The notes under the pieces were generated by a model, which ran no database searches, had not been told where the DNA came from, and worked only from the letters and a program-made list of their open reading frames with translations. DNA of 63,294 bases from Streptomyces toyocaensis (lineage in GTDB: Bacteria; Actinomycetota; Actinomycetes; Streptomycetales; Streptomycetaceae). The translations under genes were made by a program, and so were the position numbers. The stretch lies in the NCBI RefSeq assembly GCF_000725125.1, contig NZ_JFCB01000035.1:1-63294 (forward strand). The letters run 5' to 3'. Below, in pieces: positions 8,948-17,793 of this stretch (its first letter is position 1; each line of letters starts with the position of its first letter).

Positions 8948-9060
8948 CGAGTAGGCAGGAGGCTAACCGAGCGCTGCCGGGGGGAGGTTCTTTTCTGCCA
9001 GGTGCTGGGGCTCGCGCTGACCGAGGTGCTCCCGCGCGAGCCTTTTCCTTCGCCCGGCTG

Positions 9061-9513
9061 TCAGGGAGCTTTCTCGGTCCTCATCATGCGGCGCAGACTC
9101 TCCCGGGTGCCGGTGAGATCGTCCTGGACCTCGTTGAGCTGCTTGGTCAGGTCCTTGACCTGGGACAAGGCATTGTCACGCTCAGCCCGCAGAAGCTCGT
9201 TCTCCGCCATGAGCTCATCGACGCGGGTGCCAAGGTCGGCGGCGCCGAACTGGTCGAATTGCTGACCGAGGCTGCCACGGACTGCACCCTTGAGCCGTTC
9301 GACTTCTTGGCGCAGGCGTCGGTTGTCCTCCTGGAGCAGCTGCTTTTCCAGGATCGCCGAGATGAAGGCCAGATCGGCTTTGACCTCGGCAACGGCGATC
9401 GGAGCCCGGCCTCGGCCGCTTCGATCACCGGTGTATGCGATGAGGTTGCGTCTCTCGACGATCCGTTCCATCTCTGCGGTCGAGGTGCTGCCTGCCAGCT
9501 GTACACCGGCCAT
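9061..9513 (-). CDS. Hypothetical coiled-coil protein
   Basis: The supported part is the C-terminal 135 residues. They are strongly helical with heptad-like Leu/Glu/Arg spacing (LEKQLLQEDNRRLRQEVERL, then VDELMAENELLRAERDNALS and VKDLTKQLNEVQDDL), so a long coiled coil is likely. The frame stays open to 9774, but that extension has little protein character and would overlap the start region of the plus-strand repeat gene. I therefore prefer ATG 9513 or 9471. No family is recognised. It lies upstream of the membrane protein at 8105-8947 in the same direction. Confidence 0.4.
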   Translation of the reverse strand: MAGVQLAGSTSTAEMERIVERRNLIAYTGDRSGRGRAPIAVAEVKADLAFISAILEKQLLQEDNRRLRQEVERLKGAVRGSLGQQFDQFGAADLGTRVDELMAENELLRAERDNALSQVKDLTKQLNEVQDDLTGTRESLRRMMRTEKAP

Positions 9514-9823
9514 CTCTGCGGGGCGGGCTGTACGCGACGCTACGCCGGCGCACGTCGGCGCAACACCCGAGCCGACGCCTACCTGTGCCGCCAGCGAGGG
9601 GACGCGCAGGCCTGCAGCCACAACGTTCAGCGCGGGAAGGCGTGGTCGCACGGCCGGACCAGCCAGCGCGCAGTAGGTCCATGAACTGCACCTATCTACT
9701 CCCGGGATGCCACCTGAACGCGCCAGTGCAACCGTGGTAGGAGTGGAACTCGCATCACGCGATCCAACAATCAACAGTTCCGCAGTTAATTACGCCAACT
9801 CTCAATTAGAACAGGGAGCAGTC

Positions 9824-10301
9824 GTGACACAAGTAGTCGGAACGAGCGACACAGGTGACGGAGTTCTTGGAGTCGGCAAGGCTCCAGGAAAAGCAGGCGT
9901 CGCAGGTGTCAACGAAAACAACGGCAACGGCATATATGGTCGTGGCCACAACGGGCTATTCGGAGACGGAAAGAACGGAAACGGCACAGTAGGCGAGCAA
10001 CGATGGCGTTCTGGGGATAGCGAGCCTCTCCGCTAAGTCCGGTGTGGCTGGAGTGAACGACCACGGCGGCAACGGCCTGTACGGCAGGGGCGCCAACGGC
10101 GTGTTCGCCTCGAGCAACGTAGCCGGGGGGAAGGCTGGCGTATTTGATGGAGACGTTTTGGTTACGGGCAACCTCATGACCGGGGGGGTCGGCCTGCATG
10201 AGATGTTCGACCGAATCCGCCAGCTCGAAAAATACGTTGCTGATCTTCAGCAGAAGGTTGCGTATCTCGCAACGCTATCCCACCCGCAAGGCTCTGGATA
10301 A
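9824..10301 (+). pseudogene. Glycine-rich beta-repeat protein with a frameshift
   Basis: GTG 9824 follows the ribosome site AGGGAG (9813-9818). The protein consists of short Gly/Asn/Val repeats (GDGVLGVGKAPGKAGVAGVN, NGNGIYGRGHNGLFGDGKNG) and ends with a GKAGVFDGDVLVTGN motif and a short helix (IRQLEKYVADLQQKV). This architecture is seen in beta-helical or trimeric surface proteins and phage-fibre-like proteins with a C-terminal coiled coil. The first frame stops at 10036, but reading SNDGVLGIASLSAKSGVAGV in the next frame restores the repeat. There is therefore one extra base near 9990-10000 and the gene is broken. Confidence 0.6.
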
Positions 10302-10445
10302 GCGGGCCTGGAGGGACGGCTAGCCTCGCGCTTTCACGAGGTGGGCTGTCCAAGTGTTGATAACAAACACGGAAAGTGCCCTTGACCTGCAACGATAGGA
10401 CTTGCTGAGGGTCCTGTTGGCTGCAAGGAAAAGAGCACTTTCCAG

Positions 10446-11822
10446 GTGAGAGAGCCTATCTCGTCGTACCCACGTGTCCGTGTCCAGGGAGACGGTCGGC
10501 AGGTGGTCTCGCAGGCCGGTGCGGTCCTGCTGCTGGAGACGGTCCGCAAAACGGGCCTTGACCAGGCGATGTCCGCAGCTCTGGCTCCGTGGCGCAAGCC
10601 GCGGGCCGCCCACGATCCCGGCAAGATCCTCCTGGACCTCGCTCTGGCGGTCGCACTGGGCGGGGACTGCCTCGCGGATGTCGCCATGCTGCGGTGCGAG
10701 CCGGCCCTCTTCGGCCCGGTCGCCTCCGACCCGACCGTCTCCCGTCTGATCGACACCCTTGCCGCCTCCGACGAGAAGGCCCTACAGGCCGTCCGGTCCG
10801 CACGGTCCGAAGTTCGCAGCCGGGTCTGATCGTTGGCCGGCGAGAACGCCCCGGACACCGACGGACAGGTCACCGTCGACCTCGACGGCGTCCTGGTGAT
10901 CGCGCACTCCGGCAAGCAGGAAGCGGCCGCGACCTGGAAGAAGACCTACGGCCATCATCCTCTGACGGCCTTCGCCGACCACGGCCCCGGTGGCACCGGA
11001 GAGCCTGTCGCCGTGCTCCTCAGGCCGGGCAACGCGGGCTCGAACACGGCCGCCGACCACATCGCCACCGCCCGACTGGCCCTGGCACAACTACCGAAGA
11101 AGTACCGGTGCGGACGGCAGACGCTGATCCGCACGGACTCCGGCGGCGGCACCCACGACTTCGTGTCCTGGCTCGCGAAACGAGGCCGATGGCTGTCCTA
11201 CTCGGTCGGCATGGTGATCACCGACACCATCCACCAGCATGTGCCGAAGATCCCGGCCCCGGCCTGGACACCGGCCGTCGAGGCCGACGGCAAGATCCGT
11301 GACGGAGCCTGGGTCGCCGAACTCACCGGCAGCCTGCTGGACGGCTGGCCGAAGGGGATGCGGCTGATCGTCCGCAAGGAACGGCCGCATTCCGGGGCGC
11401 AGTTGAGGATCACCGATGCGGACGGCATGCGGATCACGTGCTTCGCGACCAACACCGCCGGCCGATCGATCGCCGAGCTTGAGCTGCGGCACCGTCTGCG
11501 GGCCCGGGCCGAGGACCGGATCCGGGCTGCCCGGTCCACCGGCCTGCGCGACTTGCCCCTGCACCACACCGCGCAGAACCGGCTCTGGCTGGAGATCGTC
11601 CAGATCGCTCTCGACCTGCTGGCCTGGATGCTCATGCTCGCCCTGACCGGACAGGCCCGTCTCTGGGAGCCCCGCCGTCTGCGGTTCCGCCTGTTCTCCG
11701 CAGCCGCCCAGCTCGTCACCACCGGCCGGCGCCGCATCCTCCGCATCGCCCGCCACTGGCCCTGGACCGGTGAGGTCACAGACGCCCTCGAACGGCATGC
11801 CCTCCTGCCGAACCCCGGCTGA
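10446..11822 (+). pseudogene. IS1380-family transposase with an internal stop
   Basis: A transposase of about 458 residues that is full length except for a TGA at 10827-10829. There RSARSEVRSRV meets SLAGENAPDTDGQ in the same frame; family members normally have Trp at this spot, so TGG to TGA is the simplest cause. The DDE features are present in TVDLDGVLVIAHSGKQ, IRTDSGGGTHDFVSW and the C-terminal LWLEIVQIALDLLAW region. An inverted repeat formed by GGAAAGTGC (10373) and GCACTTTCC (10433) lies just upstream. The terminal repeats of the element were not resolved. Confidence 0.85.
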
Positions 11823-12422
11823 CCAGCAACCTTCCCACCCCTACGAGGCAGCCACCACAGACCGGAGCAGTGGAACCCGGCGTCCACCCGAGACGACACA
11901 CGGCTCCTCAGCCTGCCCACCACCAGCCACAGAAAGCGAAACGGTCCACCGACTCTGTCGGCGGACCGTCACGAAAGATCGGGGTTAGCGCCATTTTGTT
12001 GACAGCGCGTGCCAGCGGCGCGACGACGCTACTGGTACTGCCGGGGGCAGCCGTCGACCTTCTTCCAGCGGGAGGAACCCGGGCTCGCGGCCGCGGCCGA
12101 TGCAGTGTCCACGCCGGCAGTGGAAAGCGACGACGACCGGATGACCCAGGCGTTGGAGATCTTCCACGCGGTGCTGCGTCCTGCTCTGTGAGCGGCCAGC
12201 TTTCGCGGCCCGCTGGCGTGTCCTACGGCACCGTCGGCGGGCCGCGAGCGAGAAACGGTTCCGGTCCTTGTTGGTAGGTCCTGCCCGGCTCTGTTCCCAG
12301 CTCGCGAGGTGTCTTGCACGGGTGCGAGAGGTGCGATCACTGAACCATTTCATCCTGTCCTGCAGGGGTGATGGTGCAGGTCAGGGGGGTGGTGTGACGA
12401 GGCGAGACTCCTGGTCGTTGCG
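11823..12422. other. Interval without a recognised gene
   Basis: Apart from the hairpin at 11941-11969, I see no convincing gene. A 60-residue frame at 12009-12191 (CRGQPSTFFQREEPG) faintly recalls the start of a WhiB protein but lacks the later cysteines. The IS1380 right end is probably here. Confidence 0.4.
11941..11969. terminator. Hairpin after the IS1380 transposase
   Basis: Thirteen-base arms with one mismatch (ACGGTCCACCGAC / GTCGGCGGACCGT) around a 3-nt loop, about 120 bp downstream of the transposase stop. There is no U-tract, as is common in Streptomyces. Confidence 0.45.
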
Positions 12423-13499
12423 GTGGTGTTGTCTACGCATCACGTTCGTCCGAGGAGCCTCGCTTGGTCCCGTATCGTGCCGCCGCCGTGGCCGGCCGTG
12501 CGGGAGGCCCTGGTGTGGGCGATGCGACGCTCCACGGCGCAGCGCCTGGTCGAGTCGGCCGTACGGCGGCCCGCGGGAGTGATGAGGAGCAGGATGCCTT
12601 CTACACCGAGGCCGGGCGGGTGGTGGGGCGCGGGCACGCCGGGCGCGCACCCCGAGGTGATGCGGCGAGTCCTGGAGGATCCGGACGCCGAGATCGACCA
12701 GGGTGAGGACCGCCGGCGGCGGCGCGGAGCGGTGAGCATGGTCGCGGCCGCGGCCTTGGGCGCGGGCGAAGTCGGCGGCGAGCGGCTCGTCGACGCGCTC
12801 GCCACCCTCATGCCCGGCCTCGACTGGAGCGACGTCGCCGCAGATGCGCGGCAGGCCGAGGAGACAGGCGAGTTCGACGGGTGGATCCGAGCTGGGGCCG
12901 TCGACCCGCTCGGCCTGCTCCAGGCGGCCGGTGTCGAGGAGATGGCCGCCGCGCGCCACGCCGCTGCGGTGCTGGCGGGGATCGGCGGCCTGTATCTGAT
13001 GCACGGGCTCGGCATGCCCGACAACCCCGCCCTCGCCCGGCTGCGGGCGGTGCTGGAGGAGTCCGGCCTTTCCCTGATCGTGGCCCAGATGGTGCCGATG
13101 ATGATCAACCCGTCGGGCATCGTGCACGTCCTGACCATGTGCCTGGCCTCCGAGATCGCCGCGCTGGCCGGCTGGTTGGAGTCGGTGCTGGCCGAACAGG
13201 CCGGCACCGGACAGGGGCTGTTGCGGCTGCCCGGTGCCGAGGAGGAAGGACCAGAGGCGTTCATGCAGGCAGGGATCGACCACCTCCACCAGCTCACCGA
13301 CCGGGCACGCGCCCGCCGCACCGGCACCGCCGAGGACACCGGCAGGGCGCGGCCGTCCACAGGAGCGTCGTCACACACCGGGCAGGCCGGGAGCAGCACG
13401 GACGGGATGCCCGTCGAGCTGCTCCACGTCGTCGGCGTCGGGACCGGCGTCCGCAGCGAGTTCGGCCCGCACGGCGATCAGGTCGCGGCCCAGGTGTAA
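12423..13499 (+). CDS. Hypothetical protein, N-terminus uncertain
   Basis: Up to 358 residues; no family recognised. The region from about residue 75 on has good protein character: helical, acidic and Ala/Leu rich (PEVMRRVLEDPDAEIDQGED, EEMAAARHAAAVLAGIGGLY, FMQAGIDHLHQLTDRARARR). One Met-rich hydrophobic stretch (SLIVAQMVPMMINPSGIVHV) could be membrane-associated. The first 70 residues are Arg/Pro rich and look out of frame. The neighbouring frame carries DEEQDAFYTEAGRVVGR at 12584-12640, so a frameshift near 12640 or a start further in is likely. It stands alone between IS debris and a broken membrane gene. Confidence 0.4.
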   Translation: MVLSTHHVRPRSLAWSRIVPPPWPAVREALVWAMRRSTAQRLVESAVRRPAGVMRSRMPSTPRPGGWWGAGTPGAHPEVMRRVLEDPDAEIDQGEDRRRRRGAVSMVAAAALGAGEVGGERLVDALATLMPGLDWSDVAADARQAEETGEFDGWIRAGAVDPLGLLQAAGVEEMAAARHAAAVLAGIGGLYLMHGLGMPDNPALARLRAVLEESGLSLIVAQMVPMMINPSGIVHVLTMCLASEIAALAGWLESVLAEQAGTGQGLLRLPGAEEEGPEAFMQAGIDHLHQLTDRARARRTGTAEDTGRARPSTGASSHTGQAGSSTDGMPVELLHVVGVGTGVRSEFGPHGDQVAAQV

Positions 13500-13728
13500 G
13501 CCCAGGAGCCGGTCGCGGATCGTGCGCCAGGTCTCCGCCGCTGGCGTGGACACGGTCTGCTCACTTCTCAGACTGGCCTGCGGCTTCGCGCCACAGGGGG
13601 AAGCAACGTCGGGTCCGGGCACAGGCTTGTGGAGGTCGCGGGAGCGGGGCGGGCAGTGCCACCATCGGCTCACCGCGCCAGGCACCCCGGACCGCGGACG
13701 TCCCGCCGCACCGTCTGGAGGCCCCGTC

Positions 13729-13940
13729 ATGCCCACTCCCCCGTCCACCGCCGAACCCGCTGGCGCCCGGCCGGTGGCCCCGGCCGGGGCCACCGCTGAC
13801 AGGATCGGTGCGGGCGAGGCGGCCGTCATCATCACCGTGGTCGCCGCGGTGACCGTGCTCGCCGTCCTCCAGCGCCCGATCCCCCTGGTGCTGACCCTGC
13901 TCGCGGGCGCCGTGGGGCTGCTGCTCGTCGGCCGTCGATC
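13729..13940 (+). pseudogene. 5' fragment of a small membrane-protein gene
   Basis: ATG 13729 opens a frame with an Ala/Pro-rich N-terminus and two adjacent hydrophobic segments (AAVIITVVAAVTVLAVL and PLVLTLLAGAVGLLLV), the usual look of a short two-pass Streptomyces membrane protein. At about 13940 the sequence turns into the antisense strand of the padR gene, so the 3' end is lost at a rearrangement junction. Confidence 0.5.
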
Positions 13941-14357
13941 GGCGAGATCGCCCTTGCGCTTGCGGTCGGTGAGGATCCGCATGCCGCGCAGATGCTCCGA
14001 GCGCTGCGTGTCGAGGATGTCGGCGGCGTCGCGGCTGGTGAGCAGCGCCAGGACGACCTTGGTGTAGAGCGTCGACTGGAGGTACGGCTCCGGCTTCTCC
14101 GGCGTGGCGAGCCACCGCTCGACATCGGTGATGCCGGCCTCGGTGATCGCGTACCGCTTCCACTCGGGGCCGCCGCCGGCCTCGATGCCGTCGACTTCGA
14201 CGAGCCCGTTCTTCAGCAGGCGGGACATCGTCGAGTAGACCTGGCCGTAGTGCAGCGGCCGGTCGTGACCGAACTTCTCGTCGAAGGCCCGCTTCAGGTC
14301 GTAACCGTGACGCGGGCCGGACTCCAGGAGCCCCAGGAGGGTGTGACCGATGGACAT
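13940..14357 (-). pseudogene. PadR-family regulator, C-terminus lost
   Basis: From ATG 14357 (MSIGHTLLGLLESGPRHGYD) the first 139 residues are a typical PadR repressor. They have the winged-helix DNA-binding domain (YDLKRAFDEKFGHDRPLHYG, VYSTMSRLLKNGLVEV, the EWKRYAITEAG wing) and the start of the dimerisation helices (LYTKVVLALLTSRDAADIL). After RKRKGDLADRR, at about 13940, the frame enters unrelated DNA and stays open to 13371 by chance. PadR proteins normally end near 180 residues with a dimer helix that is missing here. A matching operator-like repeat lies just upstream. Confidence 0.75.
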
Positions 14358-14372
14358 GCCGAGCACTCTACA

Positions 14373-14412
14373 CAGCGTGTATACGCCGCGTGTATACGCG
14401 GAGTGTATAGTT
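14373..14412. promoter_or_regulatory. Operator-like repeats upstream of padR
   Basis: GTGTATACGC occurs at about 14378 and again 13 bp later, followed by GTGTATAG. Each contains the palindrome GTATAC. They lie between padR and a divergent small gene and are very different in composition from the surrounding GC-rich DNA. PadR repressors usually bind such AT-containing palindromes in their own promoter. Confidence 0.55.
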
Positions 14413-14432
14413 GACACTCGGAGCGTACGGCC

Positions 14433-14822
14433 GTGCACTCGACGGGAGAGCCACCACTCAGCGTGAAGCAACAGGGCGGGTGCAGCGGGCAGTGCGAGCG
14501 TACGTGGGCAGCGAGCCCGGCGGGCGCAGCGACATCGACGGCACCCCGCTGGCCGCCGCGCTACGACCAGTGCCTCGCGGTGTGCACGGGCAAGGACCAC
14601 TGCCCGGGGTGCGCGGCGGACGACCGGCCGTCGATGTAGTTCACCGCGGACGTCGTGGCGATGTTCATCGAGCACTACGGCACCCTCGCCGAGGCCGACC
14701 GCCAGCTGTGGCGGTCGACCGCACACGGCTGGCACCTGTACCCCGTCCCGCTGCGCCGGCCTGCGGACGACTACCGGACGTACGAAGTCGAGATCACCGA
14801 ACTGGCGTACGGCGGGCCCTGA
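14433..14822 (+). pseudogene. Hypothetical small protein interrupted by an in-frame TAG
   Basis: Divergent from padR across the operator. The frame from 14433 encodes a Cys-rich segment (GGCSGQCERTW, then CLAVCTGKDHCPGCAADDRP), meets TAG at 14637-14639, and continues in the same frame as FTADVVAMFIEHYGTLAEAD to a stop at 14822 with good protein character (HGWHLYPVPLRRPADDYRTY). The second half could also start on its own at GTG 14656. I do not recognise the family. Divergence from padR fits a target of that regulator. Loss by point mutation is the simple reading. Confidence 0.4.
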
Positions 14823-14997
14823 CCGACGAAGACCACGCCCAGGCCGAACAGCGGGCGCATGCCTTCATCCGGCCCCGTCGACGCCATCCGCGCGGTACTC
14901 CGGGGCCGTTGAGCAGCACGGACGCGGGTTATCCACAGGCCCGAACGCGACCGGCGGTTCCTTCGTACGCTGCTGCCCGAGTGGATCACACGGGGGT

Positions 14998-15515
14998 ATG
15001 CGGGATGCGGTACGGCGTAGTGGTGGAGGAACTCGCCTGCGCCTGGGCACCACGGAGGCCGAGCAGGTCCTGCGGCGCTTCACCCGCGGCGAGCCCAAGC
15101 ATCCCACGCACCGGGCGATCGAGGAACTCGGGCGGTCGGTGCGTACGGCGTTCATCTGCGACTACCTCGCCGACGCCGACCTGCGCCGCGAGATCAACGA
15201 CGGGCTCCAGGTCGTGGAGAACTGGAACTCCGCCAACCACGACCTGTTCTACGGCAAGGACGGCGACCTGCCGGCTCCGACAAGGAGTCCCAGGAGGTCT
15301 CCATGCTCGTACTCGCCCTGCACCTGCTCCAGTCGGCGCTGGTGCACGTCAACACCCTGCTCCTGCAGGACATTCTGAGCGAGGAGACGTGGCAGAAGCG
15401 GCAGCGACGCCGACCGGTCCTGTCCCCGCTGTTCTGGACGCACGTGAACCCCTACGGCCGGTTCAGCTGGACATGAACTCCCACCTCGATCTCGCCGCCG
15501 CGGCCCTGGTGTCCG
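14998..15515 (+). pseudogene. Tn3-family transposase, C-terminal remnant
   Basis: Only the last part of a large TnpA remains: RAIEELGRSVRTAFICDYLA, then REINDGLQVVENWNSANHDL and FYGKDGDL, all hallmark Tn3 C-terminal sequence. After FYGKDGDL the frame shifts (near 15275) to DKESQEVSMLVLALHLLQSA and LVHVNTLLLQDILSEETW. A second shift comes before LSPLFWTHVNPYGRF and NSHLDL. At least two frameshifts and loss of more than 700 N-terminal residues make it inactive. Confidence 0.75.
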
Positions 15516-15793
15516 GCCCCCGCACCGCGCCCGATACACGGACTCCCGAACCCGCCGCGGAGGGTGCGGCCAGGCCGGCATCCTGAAGCCCCGAACCTCG
15601 CCATCGCTCCCGGGCGGCTGGACCGTCGACCGGGATGAGGCACCGGGCTGGAAAGAGCCTGGCCAAGCGCACGCAGGCGTGTTGCGGCGCCAGCGATGTG
15701 GTTGCAGGAATGCAACGAGGGCCTGACGCCGCAGAAGGCGACGCGAAGGTGCAGTCGCAGAGCGCGGTGGGTGTTGCGCAGGCCCGGACGGAC

Positions 15794-16675
15794 TTACCTC
15801 GTGAGGGGCACCACCCCGAGGAGGGCTGCGGTCTTGGTGTACACGGTGTTGGCGAGGGTGCCGTTCAGAGCCAGGCGTGAAGGGGTGTCCGGCCGGGACT
15901 TGCTGAAGAAACCGCCACTGGGGTGTGGTGCGGGCGAGGCGGTGGCGAGCCAGACAGGGGTCTGCACCCCTTCGTCCGGGGTGATGGAAAACGGTCGGAA
16001 CAGCGGGGCGCTCAACCGCATCAGCCCGCCGGCGTTGCTGTTCATCGCGGTGCCCTTGACCATGCCGGGATTGGCGTTGTAGACGCTCATACCGTCGGGA
16101 AGGCGGCGTGCAAGCTCTCGCGCCGCCAGGAGGCTGACGAGCTTACTCGTCGCGTAGACGTTGATCTGGTTGTAGAAACGGTTGCTCCACGATGTTCCCG
16201 CCACATCCGGATCGGCGGCGTCGAGTTTGCCTCGCTTTTCCACAAACGAGGACATGTTGATGATCCGCGCCTGGGGCGCAAGCGCTCCTTCGGCCAGCAA
16301 GGCGTGTGTGAGCAGGAACGGAGCGTGGTGGTTGAGCGCGTAGGTGCGTTCCACGCCGTCCGCTGTCTGCTCGTACCGGGGAAAGGCTGCCCCTGCGTTG
16401 TTGATGAGGATGTCCACTGGGTGGCTGTCGGCCGCCAGTTCCGCGGCCAGTGCCCGTACCTGCGACCACTGCTCCAGGTCGGAGGTGTACGTCCGCGGCG
16501 GGGCCGCTTCGCTGTCCGAAGGGGCCAAGTCATGCAGGTGTTCAGCGGCGTCCCGGGTGCGCGACGCGTCCCGACCGACGAGGACAACACTGTGCCCAGC
16601 CTTGACCAGTTGGCGTGCCGTCACCAAACCCAGACCCGAGGCTCCGCCCGTGATGACCGCGGTCTTGCTGCTCAT
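15794..16675 (-). CDS. SDR family oxidoreductase (retinol-dehydrogenase-like)
   Basis: A cytosolic SDR of 293 residues. The cofactor motif TGGASGLG is at residues 9-16, NNAG at 92-95, the catalytic Ser in NMSSF at 142-143, and Tyr174/Lys178 in YATSK. The long C-terminal part with LFRPFSITPDEGVQTPVWLA is typical of the subgroup close to retinol dehydrogenase/protochlorophyllide reductase-like proteins. ATG 16675 overlaps the stop of the MarR gene by four bases (ATGA), so the two are translated as a coupled operon and the regulator probably controls it. A decayed copy of its C-terminal segment lies at 31800-31990. Confidence 0.9.
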   Translation of the reverse strand: MSSKTAVITGGASGLGLVTARQLVKAGHSVVLVGRDASRTRDAAEHLHDLAPSDSEAAPPRTYTSDLEQWSQVRALAAELAADSHPVDILINNAGAAFPRYEQTADGVERTYALNHHAPFLLTHALLAEGALAPQARIINMSSFVEKRGKLDAADPDVAGTSWSNRFYNQINVYATSKLVSLLAARELARRLPDGMSVYNANPGMVKGTAMNSNAGGLMRLSAPLFRPFSITPDEGVQTPVWLATASPAPHPSGGFFSKSRPDTPSRLALNGTLANTVYTKTAALLGVVPLTR

Positions 16676-17145
16676 CGCTGTTCCTCTTCCGGGGTCACCA
16701 TGACATTGGCGGTCTCTCCTGTCGGGTGGTTGCCGTCGATCGCTTGGCGGAGAAGCGCGTGCAGGCGCAGCCTGCTCTTGTGGTCAAGGCGGGCGAAGGG
16801 CGAGTGCTCGGTGGTGTGCTGGATGACGCGATCGCGCAGCGCGCACCCCTTGGAGGTGAGCTGGATAACTTTCACGCGGCGGTCGGTGGGGTGGGGCACG
16901 CGGCGGACCAGGCCACGCTTCTCCAGCCGGTCGATCATCGAGGTGGCGGTCGAGGCGTCGCACTGCAAGCGGTCGGCCAGTCGGCGCGCGGTCATCTCCG
17001 GCCCGCGACTCAGCCTCCACAGCGCATCGGTCTGGGTATCGGTCAACCCCGCTTCCCTGGCCAGTTCCTTGAGCTCGGTATGCACACGGGCACGAATCAC
17101 GAACAGACAGTCGTGGAGCTCCTCGTTCAGCTGTCGATCATCCAT
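16672..17145 (-). CDS. MarR-family transcriptional regulator
   Basis: 157 residues from ATG 17145 (MDDRQLNEELHDCLFVIRAR). The MarR winged helix is clear: LTDTQTDALWRLSRGPEMTA, then LADRLQCDASTATSMIDRLE as recognition helix, KRGLVRRVPHPTDRRVKVIQ as the wing, and a C-terminal dimer helix. It is the first gene of a two-gene operon with the SDR at 15794 (ATGA overlap). Regulators of this sort usually repress their own operon and release on binding a small aromatic or oxidative ligand. Longer in-frame extensions upstream cross the operator and were rejected. Confidence 0.9.
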   Translation of the reverse strand: MDDRQLNEELHDCLFVIRARVHTELKELAREAGLTDTQTDALWRLSRGPEMTARRLADRLQCDASTATSMIDRLEKRGLVRRVPHPTDRRVKVIQLTSKGCALRDRVIQHTTEHSPFARLDHKSRLRLHALLRQAIDGNHPTGETANVMVTPEEEQR

Positions 17146-17154
17146 GACCACAAT

Positions 17155-17191
17155 GTACCTGGATAATCCAATCATGGGAAAATCCATGTAC
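17155..17191. promoter_or_regulatory. Operator-like inverted repeat before marR
   Basis: GTACCTGGAT (17155-17164) and ATCCATGTAC (17182-17191) form an inverted repeat with one mismatch, starting 10 bp upstream of the marR start codon. Between them lies GGATAATCC, itself a palindrome. The size and place suit MarR autorepression. Confidence 0.6.
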
Positions 17192-17227
17192 TGTGCGGGT
17201 GCACCCTGCTCGACGCGGATTGGCCCT

Positions 17228-17424
17228 ACCAGCACCCTCCTTCGGCACGCCCCTACCTCCACCAGCGCACCGCAGGCCGCATCGGATCCCTCACCCGACT
17301 CATCCGCCAAGCGGCCATCACCGCCATCCACGACGGCACCGAACGCATCACCAAGACAACCCTCGACGCGGTACGACTCGACCACCTCGCCGAACAACAC
17401 GCCCGCCCCACACGCAGCCGCTAA
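17228..17424 (+). pseudogene. C-terminal fragment of a TniB-like transposition ATPase
   Basis: An open segment encoding PYLHQRTAGRIGSLTRLIRQ and AAITAIHDGTERITKTTLDA, ending at TAA 17422-17424. This is the C-terminal helical lid of AAA+ ATPases that accompany large Mu/Tn552-type transposases. All nucleotide-binding motifs are missing, so it is a relic. Confidence 0.5.
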
Positions 17425-17481
17425 ACCCCGCCCACCGACCAGGCAAAACAGCCCTGACCAGCAAAAGCCCCAACCGGCCCT

Positions 17482-17778
17482 TTACACGCTGGAACTAATT
17501 GAAACCCACCCAGCCACACTCCGCGCACGCGTGTCCCCGTCCAGGACTGCGCCCCCGCTCAGAGCCAGGAGACCCTCGTGTTCGGCCAGCGCCCGCCCCA
17601 TCGCCTCCTTCTCCAGCGCCCGGAAGGCCGACTCGCCCCCGTCCGCGAAGATCTCCGCGATGGTCCGGTCCTGACCGGCGACGGCATCATCGTCGGTGTC
17701 CCGGAAACCGACGCCCAGCCGGTCGGCCAGCAGCCGTCCGACGGTGGACTTGCCAACGCCCATCGGGCCGACCAGCAC
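17482..17778 (-). pseudogene. aroK: Shikimate kinase, truncated 3' end
   Basis: The first 85 residues are a clear shikimate kinase. The Walker A GPMGVGKST is followed by LLADRLGVGFRDTDDDAVA with the shikimate-binding Asp, and FADGGESAFRALEKEA. The third substrate segment LSGGAVLD is reached, then the protein diverges near 17530 and stops, losing about half the enzyme including the lid domain. It lies immediately downstream of a broken aroC, as in the normal actinobacterial aroC-aroK order. Confidence 0.85.
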
Positions 17779-17793
17779 GATCGACGGGCCGGT

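Noticed and set aside
12009..12191. Possible WhiB-like remnant (CRGQPSTFFQREEPG)
   Set aside because: Only one of four cluster cysteines is present and the spacing after it does not fit; too weak to call.
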